Origin: JAWWOL01 sp033851545
Lineage (GTDB): Bacteria > Actinomycetota > Actinomycetes > JAWWOL01
Length of the DNA stretch: 64,000 nucleotides
Direction: 5' to 3'
NCBI GenBank assembly: GCA_033851545.1
Contig: JAWWOO010000074.1
Span: 82,695 to 146,694, forward strand
The notes below the pieces were generated by a model, which was not told the origin of the DNA, made no database searches, and was given only the letters and a program-made list of their open reading frames with translations. The translations under genes were made by a program, and so were the position numbers. This document shows positions 36,582 to 43,715 of the stretch, piece by piece. Every line of letters starts with the position of its first letter. The stretch's first letter is position 1.

Positions 36582-36618
36582 GGCGATCAGGCTAGCGGAG
36601 CGGGAGGCTCGGCGGCCT

Positions 36619-36644
36619 TAGGCTGTGCGACGATGGCCGCGTGA
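36619..36644 (+). promoter_or_regulatory. clpS promoter with a three-codon uORF overlapping the clpS start
   Basis: TAGGCT (36619-36624) is followed 8 nt later by ATG GCC GCG TGA (36633-36644), a Met-Ala-Ala-stop frame. Its stop overlaps the clpS GTG (GTGA at 36641-36644). If the mRNA starts at this ATG, clpS translation would depend on termination-reinitiation. Inferred from spacing only. Confidence 0.35.
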
Positions 36645-36925
36645 CAAGCCCGACGACCGAGAGCACCACGCGGCCGGATGAGCAGCTCGACGCTGACCGG
36701 CCGTGGGTGACGATCGTCTGGAACGATCCGGTCAACCTGATGACCTACGTCACGTACACCTTGCAGAAGCTCTTCGGCTACAGCCTCGAGAAGGCGACCA
36801 CGCTCATGCTCCAGGTGCACCACGAGGGCAAGGCGGTCGTGTCCAGCGGCACCCGCGAGGAGATGGAGCGCGACTGTACGCGCCTGCACGCCGCGGGCCT
36901 GTGGGCCACGCTCGCGAAGGACTGA
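36641..36925 (+). CDS. clpS: ATP-dependent Clp protease adaptor ClpS
   Basis: A 94-residue adaptor that delivers N-degron substrates to ClpAP/ClpCP. Seen: the WNDPVNLM motif corresponding to the NDD(D/P) type I ligand pocket, YVTYTLQKLFG, MLQVHHEGKAVV with the conserved Val-His-His, and the C-terminal LHAAGLWATL. It is 1 bp from DUF2017, its usual actinobacterial partner. Confidence 0.95.
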   Translation: MTSPTTESTTRPDEQLDADRPWVTIVWNDPVNLMTYVTYTLQKLFGYSLEKATTLMLQVHHEGKAVVSSGTREEMERDCTRLHAAGLWATLAKD

Positions 36926-36926
36926 C

Positions 36927-37556
36927 GTGGCTTCGAGACGGCGGCGGGAGGGCTTCGCCCGGACGGTGAAGGGGCTGGAGTGCTGGCTCGACCCGGACCT
37001 CGCCGCCGCCATCCGGCGCAGCGCGCGTGAGGTGCAGGAGCTGATCTCCAGCGAGCCGGCGGTCGAGGGCCTGGCCGGGCTGGATCCCGAGGAGTCGTCC
37101 GAGGCGGGGACGTTCAGCGAGCTGCAGTCGATGCTCGCGTCAGGGACGCTCGCAGGACTGGCCGGACTCGGGGGCGAGGTGCCGCCGCTGTCAGAGGACC
37201 CGGCGCTGGCCCGGCTGTTCCCGATCGCGTACGAGGACCCCGAGCAGGCCGAGGAGTACCGCCGGTTCACCTACACCGAGCTGCACGCGGCCAAGGTCGC
37301 CGGCCTCGAGCAGCTCAGCGCCCAGCTGGCCGAGATGGCCCCGGACATCGTGCTGGACGAGGCGTCGGCCGCCGTCTGGCTGGGCGCCCTCAACGACCTG
37401 CGGCTGGTGATCGGCTCGCGGATCGGCATCACCGAGGACAACGCGGAGGACTTCGAGTCGCTGCCGCCGGCCGACATGCGGGCCCTGGCGTACGCGCTGT
37501 ACGTGATCCTCACCTCGTTGCAGGACTCGCTCGTCGAGGCCCTCGCGGGCTGGTGA
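36927..37556 (+). CDS. DUF2017 family protein
   Basis: A 209-residue protein of unknown function, always found after clpS in Actinomycetota (Rv1332-like, from memory). Seen: a basic N-terminus (RRRREGF), an acidic mid-region, FPIAYEDPEQAEEYRRFT, and a helical C-terminus with VLYVILTSLQDSL-type hydrophobics. Possible ClpS/Clp accessory by context only. Confidence 0.88.
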   Translation: MASRRRREGFARTVKGLECWLDPDLAAAIRRSAREVQELISSEPAVEGLAGLDPEESSEAGTFSELQSMLASGTLAGLAGLGGEVPPLSEDPALARLFPIAYEDPEQAEEYRRFTYTELHAAKVAGLEQLSAQLAEMAPDIVLDEASAAVWLGALNDLRLVIGSRIGITEDNAEDFESLPPADMRALAYALYVILTSLQDSLVEALAGW

Positions 37557-37571
37557 TCTACGCTTGGCCGT

Positions 37572-37991
37572 GTGCTGACCATCGACCGGGCGACCTACGA
37601 CGCGATCATCGCGCACGCCCGCCGCGACCACCCCGACGAGGCCTGCGGAGTGGTGGCCGGCCCGCTCGGCTCGGACCGGCCGGCACGGTTCATCCCGATG
37701 CTCAACGCCGCCCGGTCACCCACGTTCTACGAGTTCGACTCCGGCGACCTGCTCCGGCTCTACCGCGACATGGACGACCGGGACGAGGAGCCGGTGGTCG
37801 TCTACCACTCGCACACGGCGACCGAGGCGCGCCCCTCGCGTACCGACATCTCCTACGCCTCCGAGCCGAATGCCCACTACGTGCTCGTCTCGACCCGTGA
37901 CCCCGAGGTCGTGGAGTTCCGCTCGTTCCGCATCGTGGACGCTACGGTGACCGAGGAGGACGTTCAGGTGGTCGACTCGTACCCGGAATGA
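37572..37991 (+). CDS. mec: CysO-cysteine peptidase Mec (JAMM/MPN metalloprotease)
   Basis: A 139-residue zinc isopeptidase-like enzyme that releases cysteine from the CysO-cysteine adduct. The JAMM site is complete: E23 (DEACGVVAG), H79 and H81 (YHSH), and D92 in the SRTD segment. TACGCT (37559-37564) ends 7 nt before the GTG start, so the mec-cysO-cysM transcript is probably leaderless. Context with cysO and cysM fixes the function. Confidence 0.93.
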   Translation: MLTIDRATYDAIIAHARRDHPDEACGVVAGPLGSDRPARFIPMLNAARSPTFYEFDSGDLLRLYRDMDDRDEEPVVVYHSHTATEARPSRTDISYASEPNAHYVLVSTRDPEVVEFRSFRIVDATVTEEDVQVVDSYPE

Positions 37992-38054
37992 AGCCCTGGC
38001 CTGCCCCGTTGCACAACCCTGCCCCCGCCGAACGCTTTGAGGAGACCGAGCACC

Positions 38055-38330
38055 ATGGCCGTTGAGGTCCGGATCCCGACCATCCTGCGCAACCTGACCG
38101 GCAACCAGAAGCAGGTCCAGGGCGAGGGCGACACCCTCGAGGCGCTGTTCGCCGACCTCGAGACGAAGTTCGCCGGGCTGCGCGGGCGGCTGGTGGACGA
38201 CGAGGGCGCGCTGCGCCGGTTCGTCAACGTCTACCTCAACGACGAGGACGTACGGTTCCTCGGCGGCCTCGAGACCAAGCTCGGCGAGGGGGACACCGTC
38301 ACGATCCTCCCCGCTGTCGCTGGAGGCTGA
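38055..38330 (+). CDS. cysO: Sulfur-carrier protein CysO (MoaD/ThiS fold)
   Basis: A 91-residue ubiquitin-like carrier whose C-terminal GlyGly is thiocarboxylated to deliver sulfur for cysteine synthesis. Seen: VRIPTILRNLTG, FVNVYLNDEDVRFLGGL, and the C-terminal VAGG. GAGGAGACC upstream supports ATG 38055. It lies 3 bp before cysM. Confidence 0.95.
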   Translation: MAVEVRIPTILRNLTGNQKQVQGEGDTLEALFADLETKFAGLRGRLVDDEGALRRFVNVYLNDEDVRFLGGLETKLGEGDTVTILPAVAGG

Positions 38331-38333
38331 CGG

Positions 38334-39281
38334 GTGCGCTTCGACTCGCTGCTGGACTCCCTCGGGGGCACCCCGCTGGTCGGGCTGCCGCGGCTCTCGC
38401 CGTCCGCGGACGTCCGGCTGTGGGCGAAGATGGAGGACCACAACCCGACCGGGTCGGTCAAGGACCGCGCTGCCTTCTACATGATCTCGGCGGCCGAGAA
38501 GGAAGGCCGGCTCAAGCCGGGTTCCACCATCCTGGAGCCGACGTCGGGCAACACCGGCATCTCGCTGGCGATGGTGGCCAAGCTCCGCGGCTACCGGCTG
38601 ATCTGCGTGATGCCGGAGAACACCTCGATCGAGCGCCGCCAGCTGCTCGAGATGTACGGCGCCGAGATCATCTCCTCACCGGCCGCCGGCGGCTCCAACA
38701 TGGCGGTCGCCCGGGCCAAGGCGCTGGCGCTCGAGCACCCCGACTGGGTGATGCTCTACCAGTACGGCAACCCGGCCAACGCGCAGGCGCACTACGAGAC
38801 GACCGGGCCGGAGATCCTCGCCGACCTGCCGACGATCACGCACTTCGTCGCCGGCCTCGGCACCACGGGGACCCTGATGGGCGTCGGCCGGTTCCTCAAG
38901 GAGAACGTGCCCGGCGTCACCATCGTCGCGGCCGAGCCCCGCTACGGCGAGATGGTGTACGGGCTGCGCAACATCGACGAGGGTTTCGTGCCGGAGCTCT
39001 ACGACGCATCGATGCTCGACTCGCGGTTCTCGGTCGACGCCCGAGAGGCCCTCCGGCGTACCCGCCAGCTGGTCGAGGAGGAAGGCATCTTCGCCGGCAT
39101 CTCCACCGGCGCCATCCTGCACGCCGCGATGGCCCAGGCCGGCCGGGCGTCGGCCGCCGGCGAACGGGCCGACATCGTGCTCGTCGTGTGCGACGGCGGC
39201 TGGAAATACCTCTCGACCGGCGCCTACGCCGGCACCTTGGAGCAGGCGGAGGCCGCGCTCGATGGCCAGCTCTGGGCCTGA
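38334..39281 (+). CDS. cysM: CysO-dependent O-phosphoserine sulfhydrylase
   Basis: A 315-residue PLP fold-type II enzyme making CysO-cysteine from O-phosphoserine and CysO thiocarboxylate. Seen: Schiff-base K43 (NPTGSVKDR), PTSGNTGIS substrate loop, and GLGTTGTLMG phosphate-binding loop. GTG start 3 bp after cysO. The gene order mec-cysO-cysM is the one known from mycobacteria, giving an oxidative-stress-resistant cysteine route. Confidence 0.95.
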   Translation: MRFDSLLDSLGGTPLVGLPRLSPSADVRLWAKMEDHNPTGSVKDRAAFYMISAAEKEGRLKPGSTILEPTSGNTGISLAMVAKLRGYRLICVMPENTSIERRQLLEMYGAEIISSPAAGGSNMAVARAKALALEHPDWVMLYQYGNPANAQAHYETTGPEILADLPTITHFVAGLGTTGTLMGVGRFLKENVPGVTIVAAEPRYGEMVYGLRNIDEGFVPELYDASMLDSRFSVDAREALRRTRQLVEEEGIFAGISTGAILHAAMAQAGRASAAGERADIVLVVCDGGWKYLSTGAYAGTLEQAEAALDGQLWA

Positions 39282-39296
39282 CCGCCTGCCACCGCC

Positions 39297-40271
39297 TTAT
39301 CCCTCGACGTAACCACGCCGAAGGATGGACTTCCGCGGGGACTGCAGCACCACTTTGAGCCCATCCTTCGGACGGGTTTCCGGCTCAGGCCGCCAGCCGC
39401 GCGAGACCAGGAATCGGCGCAAAAGGTCCATGGCCGCGTCGGGCTCGCGGCGAAGCGCGACGGCTGGCAGCTGGACGAGCATCGTTCCGGTGGTCTGGAT
39501 CTCGGCGTTGCGCCGCAGGTCCTTCCACCACTGGGCGACCTCGCGGTGGAACCCGCCCAGAATCTCGGCACCGGCGTCGAAGTCGTCCCAGTACAAATCC
39601 ACGATCTTGGGCACGCCCTCGACGACGACGGATGCCTGGCGTCTCGGCTCCGGCAACCGAGCCCGCCGGATCAGCCGGATCGCCAGCAGCTCGGCGTGGG
39701 ACTCGCTGCCGCCGGCAATGTCCGCGAGCGCGTCCAACAGCTCGCCACGATGCCGCAGATGCCGGTCTGCCTTCACCCGCTCCAGCAGTTCGTCCGCGGT
39801 GACCAGACCCTGCTGGACGCCCGCGGCCAGGACGGCGCAGGCGTCGTCGCTGCGGAGCTTGCCGACGGTCAATTCGATCATTGCCCTCTCGGCGCAAACC
39901 CGTCGCGGGCTACGGCCGGGCACCAGCTCGTCAGCGCGCAGGGTCGTGCTGCGGTGTACGACGATGCCCGAAGTCGCCCGGAGTCGCTGGTGACTGGGAA
40001 CGCAGACGTGGATGCGTGACTCGGCGTAGCCACGCAGGCCATTGAGCTCGGCAGCGGTGGCCGCGCACAGGGCGGACTCCTCGCCGGCCCAAAGAACAGC
40101 CGCCCACTGCCGCTGACGTGGCGTCGGCGGTCCCGAGTGCAGGACAACCACCCCGCGCAGCGGCGACTGCCAGCGGCCGGTCTGTATCCGCCAGCGCACC
40201 TGGTCGTACGACAACCCGGCCTCGCGCAGCTGCACGAGCGACGCGACGTCCTGGTGGCTCCACGTACCCAT
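39297..40271 (-). CDS. AbiEi-like / DUF559-type nuclease-fold protein
   Basis: A 324-residue accessory protein. Residues about 5-60 form a winged-helix AbiEi_4-like antitoxin/regulatory domain (SLVQLREAGLSYDQVRWRI, then SPLRGVVVL); the middle is an AbiEi-C-like region (VHRSTTLRADELV); the C-terminus resembles the DUF559/Vsr endonuclease fold (KIVDLYWDDFDAGAEIL, GFHREVAQWWKDLRRNAEI). No partner toxin is adjacent. It is read against its neighbours between cysM and murI, where I recall a rhomboid gene in mycobacteria. Both ends carry a related inverted-repeat element, one inside its last codons. The start at 40271 is chosen as the first Met after the upstream element. Confidence 0.65.
   Translation of the reverse strand: MGTWSHQDVASLVQLREAGLSYDQVRWRIQTGRWQSPLRGVVVLHSGPPTPRQRQWAAVLWAGEESALCAATAAELNGLRGYAESRIHVCVPSHQRLRATSGIVVHRSTTLRADELVPGRSPRRVCAERAMIELTVGKLRSDDACAVLAAGVQQGLVTADELLERVKADRHLRHRGELLDALADIAGGSESHAELLAIRLIRRARLPEPRRQASVVVEGVPKIVDLYWDDFDAGAEILGGFHREVAQWWKDLRRNAEIQTTGTMLVQLPAVALRREPDAAMDLLRRFLVSRGWRPEPETRPKDGLKVVLQSPRKSILRRGYVEG
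39309..39378. repeat. Inverted-repeat element, copy A (3' end of the DUF559-type gene)
   Basis: CCGAAGGATGG (39318-39328) and CCATCCTTCGG (39361-39371) form a perfect 11-bp inverted repeat around a loop containing GGGACTG, GC and ACCACTTTG. The last about 20 codons of the gene lie within the element. The element aligns, in the same orientation and without gaps, with copy B. Confidence 0.7.
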
Positions 40272-40375
40272 GACGTGAACGGTGTCCCTTTGGGGGCGAT
40301 CACGGCCAGGGCGATCCACCGCCTGTGGACGGGCGGCCACGACGCCCGTTGGCTTGTGGATAAGCGCCAGTTGTC

Positions 40376-40445
40376 GTAACCCCGCCGAATGATGGACACG
40401 AAATGGGACTGGGCTACCACTTTGGGTCCGTTGTTCGGCGGGGTT
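40376..40445. repeat. Inverted-repeat element, copy B (between the DUF559-type gene and murI)
   Basis: AACCCCGCCGAA (40378-40389) and TTCGGCGGGGTT (40434-40445) are a perfect 12-bp inverted repeat, with inner GGAC/GTCC (40394-40397/40426-40429) and the same loop words GGGACTG, GC and ACCACTTTG as copy A. Copies A and B start with GTAACC, lie 1,067 bp apart in direct orientation and match at roughly two thirds of positions. Confidence 0.7.
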
Positions 40446-40476
40446 CGGGGCAACGGGGCGGGATAGGCTGGCGGGC

Positions 40477-41277
40477 ATGGACGACGCGCCGATCGGGATC
40501 TTCGACTCGGGGGTGGGTGGGCTCACCGTCGCCCGCGCCGTGATCGACCAGATGCCGCACGAGCGGGTCCTCTACCTCGGCGACACCGCGCGGACGCCGT
40601 ACGGGCCGAGGCCGATCGCCCAGGTGCGCGAGTACGCCCTCGAGAGCCTCGATCGCCTGGTCGCCGACGGCGTCAAGATGCTGGTGATCGCCTGCAACAC
40701 CGCCAGCGCCGCCATGCTGAGGGACGCCCGCGAGCGGTACGAGATCCCGGTGGTCGAGGTCATCCAGCCGGCGGTTCGGCGCGCGGTCCTGGCCACCCGC
40801 AACGGCCGGGTCGGCGTGATCGGCACCGTCGCGACGGTCACCAGCGGCGCGTACGAGGATGCGTTCGCGGCGGCGGCGCACGTCCAGGTCACCAGCGCCG
40901 CCTGCCCGCGGTTCGTCGACTTCGTCGAGCGCGGTGCCACCGGCGGCCGCCAGCTGCTCGGCCTCGTCCAAGCCTACCTCGAGCCGCTCATGGAGGCCGA
41001 CGTCGACACCCTCGTGCTCGGCTGCACCCACTACCCACTGCTCCAGGGCGTGCTCGCAGCGACCATGGGTGACGGCGTGACCCTGATCAGCAGCGCCGAC
41101 GAGACCGCCAAGGATGTCTACAAGACCCTCGCGGCCAAGGGCATCGAGCGTGACGAGGACCTGCCGGAGCCCGAGCACGTCTTCCTGGCGACCGGCGACC
41201 CGGAGCGGTTCAGCAAGCTGGCCCGCCGGTTCCTCGGCCCCGAGGTGGGCCACGTCCGGCAGGCCGTACGGGCATGA
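40477..41277 (+). CDS. murI: Glutamate racemase
   Basis: A 266-residue cofactor-independent racemase supplying D-glutamate for peptidoglycan. Seen: IFDSGVGGLTV, GDTARTPYGPR, catalytic cysteines C73 (ACNTASA) and C183 (GCTHYPLL). TAGGCT (40464-40469) ends 7 nt before ATG, a leaderless start. Its stop overlaps the next ATG (ATGA), starting a four-gene murI-PDE-rph-rdgB unit. Confidence 0.96.
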   Translation: MDDAPIGIFDSGVGGLTVARAVIDQMPHERVLYLGDTARTPYGPRPIAQVREYALESLDRLVADGVKMLVIACNTASAAMLRDARERYEIPVVEVIQPAVRRAVLATRNGRVGVIGTVATVTSGAYEDAFAAAAHVQVTSAACPRFVDFVERGATGGRQLLGLVQAYLEPLMEADVDTLVLGCTHYPLLQGVLAATMGDGVTLISSADETAKDVYKTLAAKGIERDEDLPEPEHVFLATGDPERFSKLARRFLGPEVGHVRQAVRA

Positions 41278-42044
41278 AGCTCACCGTCGTCGGCTGCTCG
41301 GGCACCATGCCAGGCGCCGACGGCCCTGCGTCGTCCTACCTCCTCGAGGCCGGCGGGTTCCGGCTGCTGGTCGACTGCGGCAACGGCGCGAGCGGGGCGA
41401 TGCAGCGCTACGTCGGGCTCCTCGACCTGGACGCCGTCCTGATCACGCACGTCCATGCCGACCACTGCCTCGACCTCGTCGTCTACTCCTACGCGAGACG
41501 CTACGGCGCGGGCAACCCCAAGCCGATCCCGGTGTACGGCCCGGCGGGGCTCCAGGAGCGGCTGCTCCAGGCGTTCGACGCGGCACCGGCCGACCGGCTC
41601 GACGGCGTCTACGAGTTCCGCACGCTGAGCCAGGGCCGCCGTACCATCGGCCCCTTCGCCATCGACCTCTCCCCGATGAACCACCCGGTCGAGACGTACG
41701 GCCTGCGGATCATGGCCGACGGCGCCAGCCTCGCCTACTCCGCCGACACCGGCGTCTGCCCGGCCCTGGTCGACCTCGCCCGCAACGCCGACCTCCTGCT
41801 GTGCGAGGCGGCGTTCAAGCACGGCGCGCCGGGCAACGTCGAGGGACTGCACCTGACCGGGCGGCAGGCGGGCGAGCACGCGACAAAGGCGCACGCCAAG
41901 CGACTCGTCCTCACCCACATCCCGCCGTGGATCGACCGGGACGAGATCGAGGCGGAGGCGCGCAACACCTACCAAGGCCCGGTCGAGATCGCCCGCGCCG
42001 GAGCCACGTACGACCTCTGGGTAGGCTCGTCGGACATCCCCTAG
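41274..42044 (+). CDS. Metallo-beta-lactamase-fold phosphodiesterase (Rv1339-like)
   Basis: A 256-residue RNase Z-like MBL protein. Seen: the zinc motif HVHADHCLD (HxHxDH), STD-like YSADTGVCPAL, and LTHIPPW for the late His. The M. tuberculosis orthologue in the same gene order, Rv1339, has been reported as an atypical class II cAMP phosphodiesterase; that activity is inferred here. Overlaps murI by 4 bp. Confidence 0.88.
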   Translation: MKLTVVGCSGTMPGADGPASSYLLEAGGFRLLVDCGNGASGAMQRYVGLLDLDAVLITHVHADHCLDLVVYSYARRYGAGNPKPIPVYGPAGLQERLLQAFDAAPADRLDGVYEFRTLSQGRRTIGPFAIDLSPMNHPVETYGLRIMADGASLAYSADTGVCPALVDLARNADLLLCEAAFKHGAPGNVEGLHLTGRQAGEHATKAHAKRLVLTHIPPWIDRDEIEAEARNTYQGPVEIARAGATYDLWVGSSDIP

Positions 42045-42056
42045 GAGGTCTCCACC

Positions 42057-42818
42057 GTGCCACGTCCCGATGGTCGCGCCAACGACGAGCTGCGTTCGGT
42101 CAGCATCACCCGAGGCTGGCTGGACCATGCCGAGGGCTCGGTGCTGGTGGAGTACGGCAAGACGCGGGTGCTCTGCGCCGCAAGCGTCACCGTCGGCGTA
42201 CCGAGATGGCGCAAGGGATCAGGCCTCGGCTGGATCACTGCCGAGTACGCGATGCTGCCGCGCGCCACGCATGACCGCAGCGACCGTGAGTCGGTCAAGG
42301 GCAGGATCGGCGGGCGCACCCACGAGATCAGCCGGCTGGTCGGTCGCAGTCTCCGGGCGGCCATCGACCTCAAGGCACTGGGCGAGAACACGATCGTGCT
42401 CGACTGCGACGTCCTCCAGGCCGACGGCGGCACCCGTACGGCGGCGATCACGGGCGCCTACGTCGCGCTGCACGATGCCTGCGAATGGCTGCGGGCCAAG
42501 GGATCCCTGGCCGGAGCGCAGCCGCTGGTCCGGTCGGTCTCCGCGATCAGCGTGGGCATCGTCGACGGCGAACCTCGGCTGGACCTCTCCTACGAGGAGG
42601 ACGTCAGAGCCGAGACCGACATGAACGTCGTCTGCACCGGCGACGGCGAGTTCATCGAGGTCCAGGGCACGGCGGAGGGCGCGCCGTTCAAGCGCGCCGA
42701 GCTCGACTCGCTGCTCGACCTCGCCGCCTTCGGCTGCCTCGACCTGACCAAGCTGCAGACCGAAGCTTTGGCCGGACCGCTGCGCGACCGCACGGCTGCA
42801 CGGCCGACCGCACTGTGA
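42057..42818 (+). CDS. rph: Ribonuclease PH
   Basis: A 253-residue phosphorolytic 3'-5' exoribonuclease that trims tRNA 3' ends. Seen: PDGRANDELRSV, VLCAASV, GWITAEYAMLPRAT, the phosphate-binding RIGGRTHEISRLVGRSLR region and VLDCDVLQADGGTRTA. AGGAGG lies upstream of the GTG. Its TGA overlaps the GTG of rdgB. Confidence 0.96.
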   Translation: MPRPDGRANDELRSVSITRGWLDHAEGSVLVEYGKTRVLCAASVTVGVPRWRKGSGLGWITAEYAMLPRATHDRSDRESVKGRIGGRTHEISRLVGRSLRAAIDLKALGENTIVLDCDVLQADGGTRTAAITGAYVALHDACEWLRAKGSLAGAQPLVRSVSAISVGIVDGEPRLDLSYEEDVRAETDMNVVCTGDGEFIEVQGTAEGAPFKRAELDSLLDLAAFGCLDLTKLQTEALAGPLRDRTAARPTAL

Positions 42819-43420
42819 ACAAGGTCGTCCTGGCGACCCGCAACGCCGGCAAGCTGCTCGAGCTGCACCGCATCCTGGACGCCGCCGGCCTCGACCTCGA
42901 GCTGGTCGGCATGGACGCTTTCCCTGACGTACCAGACGTTGCGGAGACCGGCGCGACGTTCGTCGACAACGCCCTGCTCAAGGCCAGAGCTGTGTACGAG
43001 GCGACCGGCCTGCTCGCCGTTGCCGACGACTCCGGTCTTGCCGTCGAGGCGCTCAACGGCATGCCGGGGGTCCTGTCGGCGCGCTGGTCGGGCAGGCACG
43101 GCGACGACAAGGCCAACCTCGACCTGGTCCTCGCCCAGCTGACCGACGTGCCGGACGAGCGCAGGGGCGCGGCCTTCATCTGCGCCGCCGCGGCGGTCGG
43201 GCCTGGCGGCGCCGAAGCCGTGGCCGAAGGTCTGATGGAGGGGGTGTTGATCCGAGAACCCCGTGGCAGCAACGGTTTCGGCTACGACCCGATCTTCGTC
43301 CCGTACGGGTCCGAGGCGACGACGGCACAGATGTCCGACGCCGACAAGGACGCGATCAGCCACCGGGGCAAGGCCTTCCGCGCGATCACCCCCCTGCTGG
43401 CCCAGCTGCTGCCCCACTGA
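42815..43420 (+). CDS. rdgB: dITP/XTP pyrophosphatase
   Basis: A 201-residue Ham1/RdgB house-cleaning NTPase that hydrolyses dITP/XTP. Seen: the N-terminal ATRNAGKLLEL (S/T-x-N-x-x-K), FVDNALLKA, ADDSGLAVEAL, and GSNGFGYDPIF, all family hallmarks. The GTG start overlaps the rph stop (GTGA). Last gene of the murI unit. Confidence 0.95.
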   Translation: MNKVVLATRNAGKLLELHRILDAAGLDLELVGMDAFPDVPDVAETGATFVDNALLKARAVYEATGLLAVADDSGLAVEALNGMPGVLSARWSGRHGDDKANLDLVLAQLTDVPDERRGAAFICAAAAVGPGGAEAVAEGLMEGVLIREPRGSNGFGYDPIFVPYGSEATTAQMSDADKDAISHRGKAFRAITPLLAQLLPH

Positions 43421-43439
43421 GGCCCAACCCCGGACCGCC

Positions 43440-43715
43440 CTGCGCAGCCCCAGCCTCGGGAACGCCGCCACGTCGGATGCGACCGCCTCGTAGGCCGCGT
43501 ACATGGGGGACGACGGCGAGCCGGCGGACGAGGTCGGGGTGCTGGATCGCGGCCCGGAGGCTGCTCGGAGCGCCGAGGGAGTAGCCGAGCAGGTCGACCT
43601 GTCCAAGCTCGAGATCACCTGCCAGTGCGGCAATGTGGTTCGAACGCCCTCGTAGCTGAACGGCTGCTCGACGTCCGCGGTGTGGCCGTGTCCCTGCAGC
43701 TCATGGGTGGCGGCG
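43440..43715 (-). pseudogene. Alpha/beta-hydrolase relic
   Basis: Minus-strand segments in shifting frames read ELQGHGHTADVEQPFSYEGV, then ALAGDLELGQVDLLGYSLGA (nucleophile elbow GYSLG), then AAIQHPDLVRRLAVV, and finally MYAAYEAVASDVAAF. Together these reproduce the first half of an alpha/beta-hydrolase but require at least two frameshifts. The 5' end is cut by the MFS gene end and the rest is missing. Confidence 0.7.

Noticed and set aside
40355..40364. TTGTGGATAA, a perfect DnaA-box-like sequence upstream of murI
   Set aside because: It is a single box with only one poor companion (40322-40330) and no origin genes (dnaA, dnaN) nearby, so an origin is not supported.
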